Assembly (NCBI GenBank): GCA_013339765.2
Contig: CM023457.1
Span: 57,263,013-57,327,012, forward strand
DNA from: Haemaphysalis longicornis
Taxonomy: Eukaryota > Arthropoda > Arachnida > Ixodida > Ixodidae
Direction of reading: 5' to 3'
Length of the DNA: 64,000 bases
Shown piece after piece: positions 1 to 11,859 of this stretch. Within the stretch, counting starts at the first letter, position 1. Every line of letters starts with the position of its first letter. Both the position numbers and the translations under genes were made by a program. The notes beneath the pieces are model-generated. The model was not told the DNA's origin, did no database searches, and saw only the letters and a program-made list of their open reading frames with translations.

Positions 1-89
1 TCCCGGCACAAAAAGCACCCGGTTAACGTGCACCACGGAAGTTATTTTTGTCAGTACATATTAACTAGCTTCTTATATCAGCGGGAAAC
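1..89 (+). repeat. Dispersed repeat R1, copy 1, left part
   Basis: This segment aligns with 52,972-53,056: both carry a run resembling GGCACAAAAAGCACCC, then GCACCACGG, then TATCAGCGGG. The repeat is interrupted at 90 by a TIR element and resumes at 1,789. No coding potential was recognised. The family is unnamed here; it is probably an old transposon remnant. Confidence 0.6.
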
Positions 90-1788
90 TTAAAGGAGCC
101 GTGAAGAGAAAACAAAAGTTTGTTTTATTCGAAAGATTAGGTGTTTCATAGTACCCCAAGCGCTTTCCCGGAAGCAAATGATGCTTTATTCATGAGAAAT
201 AAGGCAATTTAAGCAAAATTTTAATCTCCCGCTAAAATTGAACATTCCGTGACGTGTACAATGGCGTCATAGCGCCGGTCCATGAAACAGATACTTAGTA
301 TGTCCACTCCATATAGCACCCACACGCCGGAGTCGATCGAGACGGCGGCCATTTTAAAAATACTAGGAAAACCTAGTGCACCCGCAGCCCTAGTCATGGA
401 ATCGCCTGATCCGGAGAACAAAACTCTCAGCCGAGGAGCTCGGCTTGCATTTAACAACCTCACACCACTAAAACGCTCAATGCTTCCAAGTGCACGAGCG
501 GCAAGAGTTGTGGGATACGCGGTGGACGGGAAAGCGACCATTCCGCCGATAGCCACAACAGACGAACGCCCAGCCGTCGGCACCGCTGCCTCGTCAGCCC
601 CGTCGCGACGGACGGATATAGACTGTACGTATGTGCCGTATTTTGATTGCGTTAATAATAGTTCAATTTCAAGTAGCAGTATCACTTAGCCAGTTGGCCG
701 GGTCGTTGTATGAAAGCCGTTCGCGCGAGCTCTCTGCTTCGACCAGAAAGATACGAGCGTCAATGCGCGGTTGTTTACGGCCTTTGTTTCCCCAAGGTCA
801 GAGCGATTTGACGAAGTCGGCGACGAGCGCCAGCATGTCCCCAGGAGTGAGCTAACGTCAGGGTCCCTGCCGTAATCACTTCCTCGGAAATGAAGCGAGC
901 ACACTCGTACTTCCTTTCAGCTCTCTTTCTCTCCGTTTTGCAAAGTTCACAAACGTAGCCACTTGCTTCGCCTAGGTTCGTCGTTGGGCAGCACATGAAA
1001 GGAGATCTCCTCACCGGCGGGGATGTCCGCACTCCCTTGACGATTTGCCCGTACTACATTTGCCCGTACTACATTTCAAAACGCAGCAACGAAATTTTAT
1101 TGTAAAGTACTCCGAACAAACTGAAGTTTTCAGTGGTTGTAAACTGGAAACGAGCTCGTAACGACAGCAGCAAGCCAACACCATTCGAAACTTACGCGAC
1201 GACTGGCACTATCTCGTCGCTCTTGCTGTTCCTTACTCCCCTCGTTTCTATTTTTAACCCTTTTCTGGTTGGTGATATGACGGTCAACCCTCCTGTGAAG
1301 GGATTACGATTACGAAGCAAGGTCGCGGCTGTGCGTGCTGGAACGGTTCGTTGGCCCCGAAGAAGCCTCGAACCCGAAAATTCGTCTGCGCGACGGCGAG
1401 ATGTCGAGCTCGGCCGGCGCCTAGTTTCGTACGCATTGGCGCACACGCTTGCGTGTTCGTTCGGACCTTCAACCGTTTACTCCACCGTTCTTTGTCATAA
1501 AAAGAATGTGCAGTATGTTTCACGGGCATTTAGCTCGCTATGCAAACTGTAAGCCCTGCCTAACATGCGTTTGCTTTTGCCGGCCTCCGCCAATCGCAGA
1601 GCATTCCCAAGTGACATCACAGGTTCTGTTGCGGAAAATGAGCTGGTGGGTCGCATGGTCATTTCCTTTTTTCCTAATTATGTAGCTTATTTGAGCGAAG
1701 TTTGCGTTATAAGTGGTGTCGTTATGGTTCTAACGAGGCAATCTTTCGAATGAACCAAACTTGTGTTTTCTCTTCATGGCTCCTTTAA
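90..1788. mobile_element. Non-autonomous TIR DNA transposon flanked by TTAA, copy 1
   Basis: The left end (TTAA then AGGAGCCGTGAAGAGAAAA) is the reverse complement of the right end (TTTTCTCTTCATGGCTCCT then TTAA), and the match continues inward through a block resembling TTCGAAAGATT. TTAA stands outside both ends and occurs once (as TTAC) at the unfilled paralogous site 53,057-53,060. A second copy lies at 15,535-16,653 and shares both ends and the subterminal segment 1,565-1,745. No transposase frame is evident, so the element is probably non-autonomous. TTAA targets are typical of piggyBac, but the ends lack the usual CCC start, so the superfamily is uncertain. Confidence 0.8.
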
Positions 1789-2040
1789 GATCGTCCAAAA
1801 ATTGAGGCGTAATGAGAAAGGAATTTTTAAAAAGCGTATGGTTTCGTATTCAAAATATTGCATAGATATACAGATGTAAACACAAAGCGATCATTCCTTT
1901 CATTTTGATGCTAGGAATGAGTGTATTCATGACACCACACATTTTCCAACTAAGGGTGTCTAATCTCACGTTTCTACGCGGGGAGTACTGAAAAATTATT
2001 TCAAGACCATTCGCCTGAATGTGACCGCCTTAAAAGAAAC
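1789..2040 (+). repeat. Dispersed repeat R1, copy 1, right part
   Basis: This segment continues the repeat interrupted at 90. Positions 1,789-1,872 align with 53,061-53,146, and about 1,875-2,040 align with about 54,770-54,940 (shared words TCATGACAC, ATTTCAAGACC, TTCGCCTGA). The TTAA at 2,030-2,033 is unoccupied here, whereas a MITE begins at the equivalent TTAA in the other copy. Confidence 0.6.
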
Positions 2041-2159
2041 TGCAAAATCACCTGCCCTTACAAACGAAATATCGACAGTGATGCTTGCTCTAAGACCATC
2101 GCCGACTGCATAATCTACTAGAAGTAACCTTCCGAGGGAACAACAAAAGGAACAAAACA

Positions 2160-2720
2160 GGGTTTATATTACCGAATACACTCCAGGGCTATGGGGCGCG
2201 CCATACTAAAGGGTCAGGATTAATTTTGACCATAAGGGTTACAAATAATGTACGCTGAATGTAAAGCAGCAAAAAGCGACAAAAAGGTCGGCGCGACACT
2301 CCGATTCCACCTATTTTTTCGTCAATTTCCAGCGCGACTATCTGCATATGTGGCAGCTCACCCCTGACTGGGAGATGTCATCCTTCAAATTCATCTGAAG
2401 TGTTGATTATGTTTTGGCAACTTTTATTGGCTAGAATGGCAACTACGCCAGGGTAGGGGGAAGGGGTGAGTGGTGTGGGACCTTGCAGCCAGTGGTCGGC
2501 CTAGAGGGCGGAGGATGGTGTCATGGAGCTTGCAAAAGGAGCTCGACGAGTCCAAGAAGCCGGTGTTGATGGCTAGCTCTAAAGGGCCAAACACATGTGC
2601 AGAGAGTGACGTCTTTGCGCATGCGGTTTTGCTCTATCCAAAACATGTGTTGAAGGCTTTATGCGTGTTCCTAACAGCTGCTGGGCCTGTTTCGGGTGAG
2701 GGAACACACATGTGTTACAG
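2160..2720 (+). repeat. Dispersed repeat R2, copy 1
   Basis: About 550 bp align with 58,602-59,160 in the same orientation. Shared words include GGGTTTATA at the left end, TACGCTGAATG, AAAAAGGTCGG, CAGCGCGA, TTTTATTG.CTAGAATGGC and AAACACATGTGC. The 194-codon frame across it (2,470-3,054) is not conserved in the second copy and is not treated as a gene. The repeat class is unknown. Confidence 0.65.
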
Positions 2721-2892
2721 GGTTACCCTGCACGGTAGACAACACTGTACCGATTGTGCTAGTCCGCCTAAAATACAGAGCTGTTTAGGCTTTTGGTTGC
2801 ACCGTCTACGAAGAGAGAAAATACCAAGAAAATGCCGAGCGCGCGTGAACGTGCCCCGCGGTATGCTCCTTGTAACGTGTACACGTACCCAC

Positions 2893-2912
2893 GGGGGGGG
2901 GGGGGGGGGGGG
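2893..2912 (+). repeat. Homopolymer G20
   Basis: This is an uninterrupted run of 20 G. It is a polymorphism- and assembly-prone site. Nothing else is recognised between 2,720 and 3,135 apart from a short GCCGAGCGCGCGTG motif near 2,830 that recurs elsewhere in the window. Confidence 0.9.
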
Positions 2913-3136
2913 TTTCGAAGGCATCAGGCGTAAAGAGGGCGAATGTGGCCGCTACACAAAACTGCAAATTAGAAAATTAAGCATTAGAATGAAGAAAGCG
3001 CGTATAATCACAAGCGAGAATTCTTTTCGCTCCTACAACGATGATGATGCTTAGCGCCTTCCACTTTCTAACGGAGTGGAGTTGCACACAGGCCTTAGTT
3101 GTAATGCCACTGTACTATCACCTCGCAAAATAACCA

Positions 3137-3600
3137 TTATGAAATTTCTGCAGTAGTATGACTTCTTTGTTCGCATGTCTTCCCAGATTGTTCTCTGCTC
3201 TTTTCAAACCAACCTTCTAACCTTCTTTTACCTACCTCTACTGCTGTCCAATTCGCTTTTCTGTAAACCTTAAAGCCAAAGGCCTCTGTAAGCTGGGTGT
3301 CTCCTCTTTGAGGACTGGAGAGATACCTTTGCACTCAATTAAAATATGTCGCATTGTTTCTAGCTCCTTACCGCAGCATGCGCTGATTTCTTCCTGAACC
3401 TGCTCGCGGATAAGCGTTTTTTGTTCGCAAGTAACCCGCCCAAGCTTCAAAAAGCTATGCACTCTTTTTGCTATTATCAAGGAAATTTTCCCTCGTGATT
3501 TCCAGCTTCCCGATTCAGTAGATGTGTAATGACTTTGCGCCAAAATTTTTTCCCGTTTCGTTGTCTCCGGTTCTATTAATTCATTTTTCATTCATGTGAT
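3137..3600 (-). mobile_element. LINE 3' fragment, C-terminal cysteine/histidine region
   Basis: A 117-residue reverse frame (3,591 to 3,238) contains ACCGKELETMRHILIEC, the zinc-knuckle-like CC..E.ET..H.L..C pattern found near the C terminus of many non-LTR retrotransposon ORF2 proteins. Upstream RT and endonuclease regions are absent, so this is a 5'-truncated relic. The clade cannot be fixed from this segment. Confidence 0.6.
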
Positions 3601-3832
3601 CGTGGACGAAGTGAAAGAAACAATCAACTACCTTTCTCCTTAAGGGCAACGATGGGAAATCGCGAAGCTTTAGTTGCTGAGCTTTTCGTTTGACCGCTGA
3701 GATTAATCACGACGTAACGCAATAATTCTCGTGATGAATTATCTGGTTGGCCGATACCCCCCCTCCCCCGAAGAAAAAGGTGTACATACCTCCAGATTAG
3801 CTCATACTCGCTGTGTGTAATTGGCTACTTTA

Positions 3833-3973
3833 ATGGGTAGACCGCGTGTGATTCTTTCAGAGGAGGAGCAGGCTGCCTTTAAGAAACGTCAGCGCGAGCG
3901 TGCACATGAACTGAGTGTTACCCACAGCGATCACAAGCCAATACTGTGTAAATATAAAGTCGTTCGTTTGTAA
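3833..3973 (+). CDS. Small ORF with AT-hook-like N terminus, possibly transposon-derived
   Basis: An ATG opens a 46-codon frame ending in TAA. It begins MGRPRVILSEEEQAAFKKRQ; the GRPR core is AT-hook-like and the following charged stretch is predicted helical. A polyadenylation-like AATAAA follows 8 bases after the stop. No homologue is recognised. Such basic N-terminal pieces occur in several DNA-transposon proteins, so an orphaned transposon exon is more likely than a host gene. Confidence 0.25.
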   Translation: MGRPRVILSEEEQAAFKKRQRERAHELSVTHSDHKPILCKYKVVRL

Positions 3974-5880
3974 GTTATCTAAATAAAGTAGACTGTAAAA
4001 CTTAAGGAAAATGTCTTTATTCTCTCAACTGTCTTCAAACAAATCATCTACCCCTCTGTCTAACGACAACGATGGGAAACCGCGAAGTTTTGTGCGTGTA
4101 CCCGCGTCGATCCCGCTGAACCAGCGCTAAATCCGAGCCAAGGAAAAGATCAAACTCACGAGTAAAGCTTCGCGTTTTGCCAGTCGTTGTGGTTAGACAG
4201 ATTGATAGTTCTTTTCTTTTTTTTTTGCTCTGCGATGTTCTCACTCCAAAGAGGCCCATCCCATGACTCACTGCTCTGCCTCATTTGTTGCCTCTACTCT
4301 GAGGGCTCGTAATGCCGATCGACCTACCGTCTGCTCGTTCACTTGTAGCCCTGATTGTATCTCTTATTTGACACACACTGCAGCATTTGAAAAGGTCAGT
4401 GCTGGTACCATTACACCCTTCCTGATTCCTCCCATTATATTTGTTATATCCCTTATACTGCTCTTTCTGTCATGACAGAGGAGTTTCTTTTTCTTTTCAT
4501 TCTTAAATGCTTATCGTGCGCTTTGAGATAGGCCTGGCCTTCCTGTATTATTATGTAGAGATATTTGTATTTATTTACATACAGTATTGCTGCTTGTTGA
4601 ACGAATACCGATTCCTTACGAGCGTCGTCGTTAAAGACCAGAACTCCAACGAACCGAAACGCGCGCCACCTTATCGTCTGTTCCTGACGCCATATGCCAC
4701 AGTAATTAATGCTGAGACTTCGCTAGCTTGTGACGCCACCAAGTGAATCTCCCTGTTTAAAATACAAGCGGCTCGGCCTGCTTAGCTGTGTGGCCTTCTT
4801 CTTCTTCCTTCTAATCCGCTTTCTTCCTTGGAATGAAGCCGCTGACTTCCTTTTAGGAATAAGTAGCAGTAGAGGCCTTAAACGACGAAGACTGCGACGG
4901 CGGGCGATGCAGTATACTAGGATTAAAGAGGGCACAATCCAAACAAAGCACTTGCATACTTTACATTCCGTTTAATTTGGTCTTCTTCTGACGAGCGCCA
5001 TATATTACTACAGGGTAAACGGTAATCAGGTACTTATACGGCGCTGGCTTAGTCTAGCTTAGTTAGATCAACACAACTCTGCTGTGACATCAGAGCTTGC
5101 ACTGTTGCGCGTCGCGAAGCGCAGTTTCTAGAAAGTTGGCGTAACGGCGCTGCGGTCACAGAGGATTGGGTTGGGCCGGTGAGACGTGCACACGTCAGCA
5201 TAGGGTGGCCACAGATCGGAAGTCCCGCAGCCGTATCCAGTCGTTTGTTTTAAAACTGTGTGAAACCGCTTCTGCTATTATCTCTCTGTATTGAGTGTTG
5301 TGTGATAAGCCTCCAGCGTTTTCTTTCAACGTCCTTGGAATGCCTATAGCCTTCTCCACTTCTACGCCCCGGGATGCCGCGCTGGCTGCGCGGGGGCCAA
5401 AGCGGCTATCACACCTTTGCGTTCCGAGAGATGAAGCTCGAAGATCGACATAGAGAACAAAACTACGCAGTGTGCGAGCTCCTCTCGACTACCCCTACAT
5501 ACAGCGTGACTGCACGCACGTTATCGATGGTAAGCAAGTGAGATTCGTCCGGGGTGTGACCCGGATAACGTCCGACATAGAAATATTTGAAAGGCTTGTG
5601 CAAAGAGTAATATTTTGTTCGAAACGAATTCGAAGTTAATTCCAAGCGCATGATGGTCCTTGGGGTCGAATACTTTCGAAGCGAATTCACATACTTGTCA
5701 GCTCTCCGAAGGACAAGACTGAACAGTCTAAAGTTGTTCTACGAAAAAAGTCTTTATTTCTGGTGTTAGAACACGCAAAGGCATCACTGGGAATGCTGTG
5801 ATAACACAGTAAAGCATTTTCTGTATATAGTCAAGTTTTACAAGAAGCAGGCCTATCTACACAGATAACACATACAGGCA
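3974..5880. other. Unassigned DNA
   Basis: No supported gene was seen here. Positions 4,030-4,090 weakly repeat 3,605-3,675 (shared CAACGATGGGAAA.CGCGAAG). Short reading frames show no family motif. Nothing else was recognised. Confidence 0.4.
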
Positions 5881-5929
5881 TAAAACATCGCAAAAAAAAA
5901 CATTTGGTGGCATCTTGCATGTAAAAAAA

Positions 5930-6140
5930 TGTTAACATAAAGACTAGTAACTCCACATGCAGTGGAGAAGGCACTGCTTTCTGCTAGTTACAGGGCTACA
6001 ACACCGAAAAAATCTGAGAATTTCTTGGTAACTTATTTCAAGCAAAAATTATTGTCATATAGACTACCAGATCCGCATGCAGTAAAAAGGTACTCTCTTC
6101 TACTAGTTAAAATGATACATCACAGAGAAAATAAAAAAAT
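5930..6140 (+). repeat. Degenerate tandem duplication, period about 119 bp
   Basis: Two diverged units start near 5,941 and 6,060. They share AGACTA..A..TCC.CATGCAGT, then a .CT.CT.CTAGTTA block, and both end in an A-rich stretch. A 97-codon frame crosses both units but carries no recognised motif. Confidence 0.45.
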
Positions 6141-6249
6141 TACGCCCATCTGCCTGCGAGGGGACCCTGATGGGATGCTACGCATCAGGGGGTTCAATTG
6201 GCGTTTCCATTGGGTTGATTCTCTAAATCGGGTGAAACGTGTTGTGAAC

Positions 6250-6660
6250 GCGTAGGATGCATTCCATCACATGCAGGTGTTCTCATACGCGGGAAGATGG
6301 GCGTAATTTTCATTCTTTTACTGAGAGAGAGACTGGTTGCCGTTTTTCGAGCGAGAGCGAGCGCTTGGCTGAACCGCCGCAGCGGGCTACCCGCTTTATA
6401 TTCACAGCGCCTGAAGGAGAGGAGAAAGCGGAGAAGAGTCGCGCATGCGCGCGATTGCGGCGCCGGAGCAGACGCGAGCGTAGCGAAGCGCACATGCGCA
6501 GCTGTTATGCTAATGAGACGGAGTGAGAGTGTTGCATGCAGCTGTCGGAGAGAAGAACGGGAGAGAGTTGCACATGTGCAGTGAGCGTGCGGGACGCCGC
6601 GACGACAACAACGCCGATGGAGGGACATGCCCGACAGCAAGAGATGCGTCGCATCTAAAA
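6250..6660 (+). mobile_element. Hairpin-ended transposon terminus, family H, copy 1
   Basis: The segment ends with AGATGC-GTC-GCATCT (6,642-6,656) followed by AAAA, preceded by ACAACAACGCCG and GGAGGGACA. Closely similar ends occur at 11,994-12,012, 33,664-33,681 and 58,582-58,599. The shared terminal hairpin with diverging flanks after the A run marks an element boundary. Helitron/Helentron-type termini are the best guess; the other boundary is unclear. Confidence 0.5.
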
Positions 6661-6661
6661 A

Positions 6662-9415
6662 TTAAAAAATCGTTAGTTAACATTTTGATAAGATGTCCTG
6701 GTTGGCGTTTTCAGAATGGCGTGACATTTGAGACACTGAGCTTCCTGGCCTGGCTGGATCGTAACAAAATTCCATGTAAGGTTTGCATGCGTCGAAGCAT
6801 TGGCCATGTCACTTGACTGATTGAAGCAACTAATGCACACTGAAGTTTAAGCGCGGAGTGCGCTTAACGCCTGCTCACTGCTCGTGTTCCTCACGGTAAC
6901 AAAACAAATTGGTCGGTTACCGCTTCATTGTTAAAAACAATGAAACTGAATCCCTGGCTATCTTGACGAACGTGCGCGCGTAAGATGGCTAAGACAACGT
7001 TTTAAATGTGGCTTAGCTTGTGTTGGTTTCACGTGTAGTCAAGATGTAGGCCTGATGTAAATGATCTGCGACTTGCCTAACGAAACCGAAACTCGTGATA
7101 GTAATTGAACGCAATTTTGATGGTCGTTTACAGCGAATACTTCAGCATATCATAAATCTTAAATTCGGGTCCAAGCGAACTTGAATACTGCAATATTCGT
7201 TGTAATATTCCAGGCGCTCGAATATTCGCCCGAGCCCTGTATTTTAGTAAGAATGCAGCTCTCGCAGGAGTTATGACAGATCGCATTAGTTTCCAAGTAG
7301 CACAGCATTAAATTGCTATGAACAAACAGGTTGACCTCCCACAGACTGTTCGGCTGACGCGGCGGTTCTTCTGTATCAAAAAATGGTAGGATTAATGATG
7401 AAAAATTTGGTAGGCTCGGCTTAGGGCCAGTGCTTGGGCAAAGGGCTTGTGTTTCTTTAAATTTGGACGGGTACAATTGCTAGCAATCTCGTGCTTTCGG
7501 TCTCCAATTCCATCGAAGCAGCCTTCCCAATCATTCGTTGTACCTGCACTCCTAATTATAACTAAGCACGCTATACAGAAGATTTATAGTAATGCAGAGC
7601 CCGAATAAGAGCATTAATCGCTCTAATAAAATATCATAAGCGATCGGTATGGCATATTCATAGTATATCTGTAAAACAACGCGCCTGGTCGCTGTTTTCA
7701 GGGAAGAGCATATGCATGGTCAAGTAGGATTAAAAAATCCGGCTAAAGTTTCGGAGAGAATGCGAAAAGCTGCGCATCGCTCACGGGCGCACAGTAAAAC
7801 CGAAGGCCGCTACTGGGAATGTGTTTATTAGAACGTAAGTGGCACACTTTGATGCGGCATTCAATGCTGCATAACTGGCCACACAACAGGCTTCGATCGG
7901 AGGGTTACGACGGCAACATTTTAAATATCATTATTTCGTAGAGAACGTGCTGGGAAGTATGTGTCAAATTAAAATACAGCCAGATTCCTTGACTGCCTTT
8001 ATGGACGCTATGTTAACGCAGCACTTCCCATGTTTTTTTTAATGTTCATTGCGCTTTACCCCGGGAGAGTTAAGGGGGAACCCAAAAAATAGTGGAAGCT
8101 GATTCTCCGGCGCGCTTGTCCCTGTCACCAGCGTTCGTCTATCGTTCTTTTTTCCGCATTTTAAGGAGTTCATTAAAAATAAATAACATGGGGTCACGCT
8201 TTCACTGAAACGCCTCTAAAAGTCCCTTTCAAGTTACTCTGACATGGTGTTTTCTACACCGCTGACCCTAGGCGTTCCTGTTCACATAAACGTTTACGAA
8301 ACGCGCGCCTGGGTGAGCGAAGTCGGCAATAGTTCCCTTCGCCTGCGGCGCCCTCTGGTCAATCTACAAGAGCCGCTTGTACTGGAGTGCTCCTTTCCTC
8401 CCACGCTCTACCAGTAGCGGCATGCGCGTGTGCGCGCTGCCCATACGCCGTTTCGGCAGGCGCCTCGGGTAATATAAGCTAACACGTGCGCACTCTGCTT
8501 ACTGCTGGGAGAGTATGCTATAGCTCTATAGCGCTGCACCTTTGTATCTCCGATTTTCCAACAGCTCGTTCTGAGTTCGAACCCCCGTGTTCACACACGC
8601 ACACAAAACACGCTCAAAACGAAAAGGGAGAGGCACGTTTGACGCTGTCCATGCTTGCGAACAGATGGCTCTGAGGAAGTAACAAATGCCAAAAATAAAA
8701 ACGGCACTTCGCACGTACGGAGCGAGCATCCTGCTTCCGCGGCCTTAATGTGGAAGGAAAGGTGACGAGTGGGTGGGGAAAACGAAAATGTTTTGTCGAC
8801 GCGTTGTAAAATCAGAGTTGCTTAAGCTTTTCGTTCCGCCATCCAGCGTTACCAGAAAACAAAATACCCAGAAATGCACCAAGCGCACGTGCGTGTGCGC
8901 CTCGTGAGGAGCGCCAGGCGTCGGCCAGCTCGACCTTTGAAAACATTGTGACCAGTGTATACGTCGTCTGTGATGTATCCCGTAAGGTTCTCCTCGCCAG
9001 TTCACGTGCGTTAGTGCCTGAAGTTGGGAGCACAGACGCCGAGTTCGCCCAACTGACGCCGAGTTCGCGAAGCCGATTGCCGTGGGTACTAGCGCGTGCT
9101 AACGCGGTCCACTCTGGGAGAGATGTGAAAAGCTGAGGACAAAATGATCCGGGCCTGCCAGTCATGGAGAACGTTCGGCGGCAAGTTTGAAAATCCATGT
9201 GAGGTGCAACAGCCGGGTCTCCGACGAAGGGAGAGGGGCCGCCAGCTCTGCTCTTTCTCCAGCCTTGCACCATAGTGCAAGCTGCGCCCACGTTTTTCAA
9301 CTGCAAGATCTTCAGGAGGCGTGCCTGCCCACCGCTTTTAGTCCGCCATGGCTGCCGCTTGGAAAGACGGGGACTGACGGGGACTTGCAAAATGTGGGGT
9401 AGTGCCAAATAAGAT
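6662..9415. other. Unassigned DNA
   Basis: No gene was recognised. An AATATTCG-rich patch lies at 7,185-7,240. A motif near 8,865-8,930 (ACCAAGCGCACGTGCGTGTGCG..CTCGTGA, written here with gaps) matches 47,060-47,110 in reverse and 20,330-20,380. The reverse frame 9,408-8,812 (198 codons) overlaps this repeat and has no family motif. Confidence 0.4.
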
Positions 9416-9419
9416 GATG

Positions 9420-9560
9420 AGAAAGAGAGAGAGAGATGAAACTTTATTCGGCTAGCTCAAGTCCTAGCCGCGGAGTTATGATTTGCTGCAATTTGGGAAA
9501 AGCAGCGAGAACATTTAGGTTTCGGAAGGGGTGCTTACATTCGTAAACGCTTCAGGGGAA
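9420..9560 (-). mobile_element. LINE 3' stub with GA tail (reverse)
   Basis: The segment starts with GAGAGAGAGAGATGAAACTTTATT, the reverse complement of a LINE tail of the type seen at 53,255 and at 61,780-61,803 (AAAGTTnnCT repeat). The coding part is missing or too short to recognise. The call rests only on the tail. Confidence 0.35.
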
Positions 9561-9583
9561 CAGTAGACATCGGCAAGGAATAA

Positions 9584-9585
9584 AT

Positions 9586-9620
<35 letters not shown>

Positions 9621-9659
9621 TTATTATTATTTATTTATTTATTTATTATTTATTTATTT
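9584..9659. repeat. TTTA tetranucleotide repeat
   Basis: A (TTTA)n array with a few TTA interruptions abuts the 3' end of the reverse CR1-like LINE to its right, and most likely is that element's terminal repeat read in reverse. Confidence 0.85.
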
Positions 9660-10960
9660 CAATTCCTTCAATGTCCAGAGTACGTTACAGAAGGGAGTGG
9701 TCATTGGAGTTGACATCAGAGAAAACAAAAGTGAACAAATCATTGGGAACAACAACAACAAAAACAATAGTGGACAACAACAAAAGAAACGCGAGTAGCA
9801 TACACTACAGAGGCAATAGCATAAATGCAATAATAAGTGACAAAAGTAATTTTCAATGGCAGTCTTAAATGAAGGCACATTGATTATACTAGCGATTGCA
9901 AGGGGGCAGGCGACTCCATTCGTTGGCAGCTTCGGGAATGAAAGAGGCAAAAAAATAAGTTGGCGTTGCCATGGGGAATGTATAGCTTATGGCGATGGTG
10001 AATACGAGATGATACATATGACGGCGCAGAAAGAAGTTCAGTTTTGAGGTATGCGTGTGAAAAAAAAAAAATTTAGGAAAGGCTGACAAACGGGAAGTTT
10101 TTCTCCGTAGGGCTGGGTTGGGAAGGTTTGAAGTTTGTTTCATAGCAGAAACACTAGATGTCCGAGCAAAGTTGGAAAGAATGAAGCATGCGCTACGATT
10201 TTGAACCATTGCCAACATGTTAATGAGATAATCATAATGGAGATCCTACACGGAAGCCGCTTACTCAAGTGCAGGCCGAATAAATGTTTTATAAACAGTA
10301 TTTGAATGTGTGAAGACACCATAGAGAAATTACGTCGCAACTACACAAGCATACAGTTCGCATTATTACCAATAAAATTTACATGAAGTCGCCAAGAAAA
10401 GTTGTTGATGATATGAATTCCTAAATATTTGTAAGAAGCAACAATTTCTAGTTTAGAGCCCTGGATAGAGTAGTCGGAAATATTGCAGGTATAAGCCTTA
10501 CGTGAAAATCTAACTATATTGAACTTGTCAGTATTTCAACGCATTTTTCATGTGTTAGAACATGTAGTAATATTATGGAGGTCACTCTCAAGTATGCAAG
10601 TGTCAGAATCTGCAGTGATAGTTCTATAGATAACGCAATCATCCCCGAACAACCTAATGCTTCTAGTAACTACTGAAGGAAAGTCGCTAACATAAATCAA
10701 GAAAAGCCAAGTACCCAGCACAGAACCCTGTGGTACCCCTGGTGTCACTCGACAGTGTAGTGAATCATATTCATCGGCAGTTACAAACTGAGTTAGATTA
10801 GATAAAATATTTCAATCAAAGAAAAGTGTTTGGATCAACATTTACTTTGTTTAACTTCATCGTAGTAATTGGTGACTAACTAAGTCAAAAGCCTTAGAGA
10901 AATGAATAAAAATAAAAATAAAATTTGTCGATGGAAAGGTATACCACAGATCCTGGGAGC
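9660..10960 (-). mobile_element. CR1-like LINE, reverse, 5'-truncated and frameshifted
   Basis: Read in reverse, the order is: RT motif A at about 10,870-10,910 (KAFD.VSH-like), the GVPQGSVLG box and a FGDD in place of F/YADD at 10,550-10,745, then a C-terminal PEAANEWSRLP segment at 9,895-9,950 typical of LINE ORF2 ends, a 3' UTR and a TTTA tail. Alanine-to-glycine change in the ADD box and several frame breaks show it is dead. The motif series closely resembles the forward LINE at 37.5-37.7 kb. Confidence 0.75.
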
Positions 10961-10979
10961 ATAGAACCAGATTTTGCGA

Positions 10980-11560
10980 TTATTTGTCAATTATCCACAG
11001 AGGTACGTGTAACATACGCTTCTGAAAGCGCTGATCTTAGGTAGCAGCGCAATAGTTGTTGTGGTGTTTCCGTTAGAGGCTGCGCCTAATCCTAAAAACA
11101 ATGATACATTTCTCTCGCATCGCTTGGCCTACAACACGCCATAAACCTGAATAGACGACTTCTGTTGTTATTCCACCTTCCTATATACAGGGACCCGTGG
11201 GCAAGTGATTGAGATTGGGAAGGTACATGCCCGCGGTTATATTGGTACATAATAAAAACCACGAAAACATCTCGTCACATCTGTACTGGACGGTGCCCCG
11301 TGCTCTGGCGCATTGTTTTCTTGAATATGGGTCCAGTACTGCAAAAACATCTACGCCTGAAAACATTCACACTGGCCAGAATTCTCATCAGCTCAGTCAT
11401 CATCATCACCGTAATCACCGCCCTCATCAGCATAACCATGATCATCAGCCCATTTTTGTCGATCACGCTGCAAAATCCTCTCTTAGTTTACGTAACTGCG
11501 TCTGTTCTCTACGATTTCTCAGAAAAACGCTAGTGCCGAAAAAAAAAAAACCACCGTGAA
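10980..11560. other. Unassigned DNA with possible decayed RTE tail
   Basis: The stretch 11,395-11,520 (CATCATCATCACC then CAGCCCAT...GCAAAATCCTCTC) loosely resembles the reverse 3' end of the RTE element seen clearly at 59,165. No gene was recognised. Confidence 0.25.
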
Positions 11561-11734
11561 TCCTTACACCGATTCTATCCGCGATGGCTGCCTCGGAAGT
11601 TCATGGCACCATTCCCTGTCCCAGTCACCTGTCCCACTGCGCCGTACGTGTGAGGAACGCGTATGATGTATTCCTATTTCTTTGGCCGGTGCTGGAACGA
11701 CCGCGGCTATGACGTAAGTGGCGTGGCTGTGATG

Positions 11735-11855
11735 CAACACAATCCAACACAATCCACTCCAAACCTCCAATCCAATCCAATCCAATCCAATCCAAACCAA
11801 TCCAATTCAATCCAATCCAGCCAGCCAAGCCAACCCAATCGAATCCAATGCAATG
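11735..11855. repeat. Pentanucleotide repeat (TCCAA)n
   Basis: About 120 bp consist of imperfect CCAAT/TCCAA units. Long frames on both strands across it (for example W-I-G-L-D repeats in reverse) are artefacts of the repeat. Confidence 0.9.
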
Positions 11856-11859
11856 CCCC

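Noticed and set aside
2470..3054. 194-codon forward frame
   Set aside because: It runs through the R2 repeat and a G20 homopolymer and is not open in the second R2 copy, and the residues show no family motif.
6194..6640. 148-codon reverse and two overlapping forward frames
   Set aside because: They lie in a GC-rich hairpin-ended repeat, are open in several frames at once, and show no family motif.
8812..9408. 198-codon reverse frame
   Set aside because: It has no recognisable motif and overlaps a dispersed module shared with 20.3 and 47.1 kb, so it is probably noncoding.
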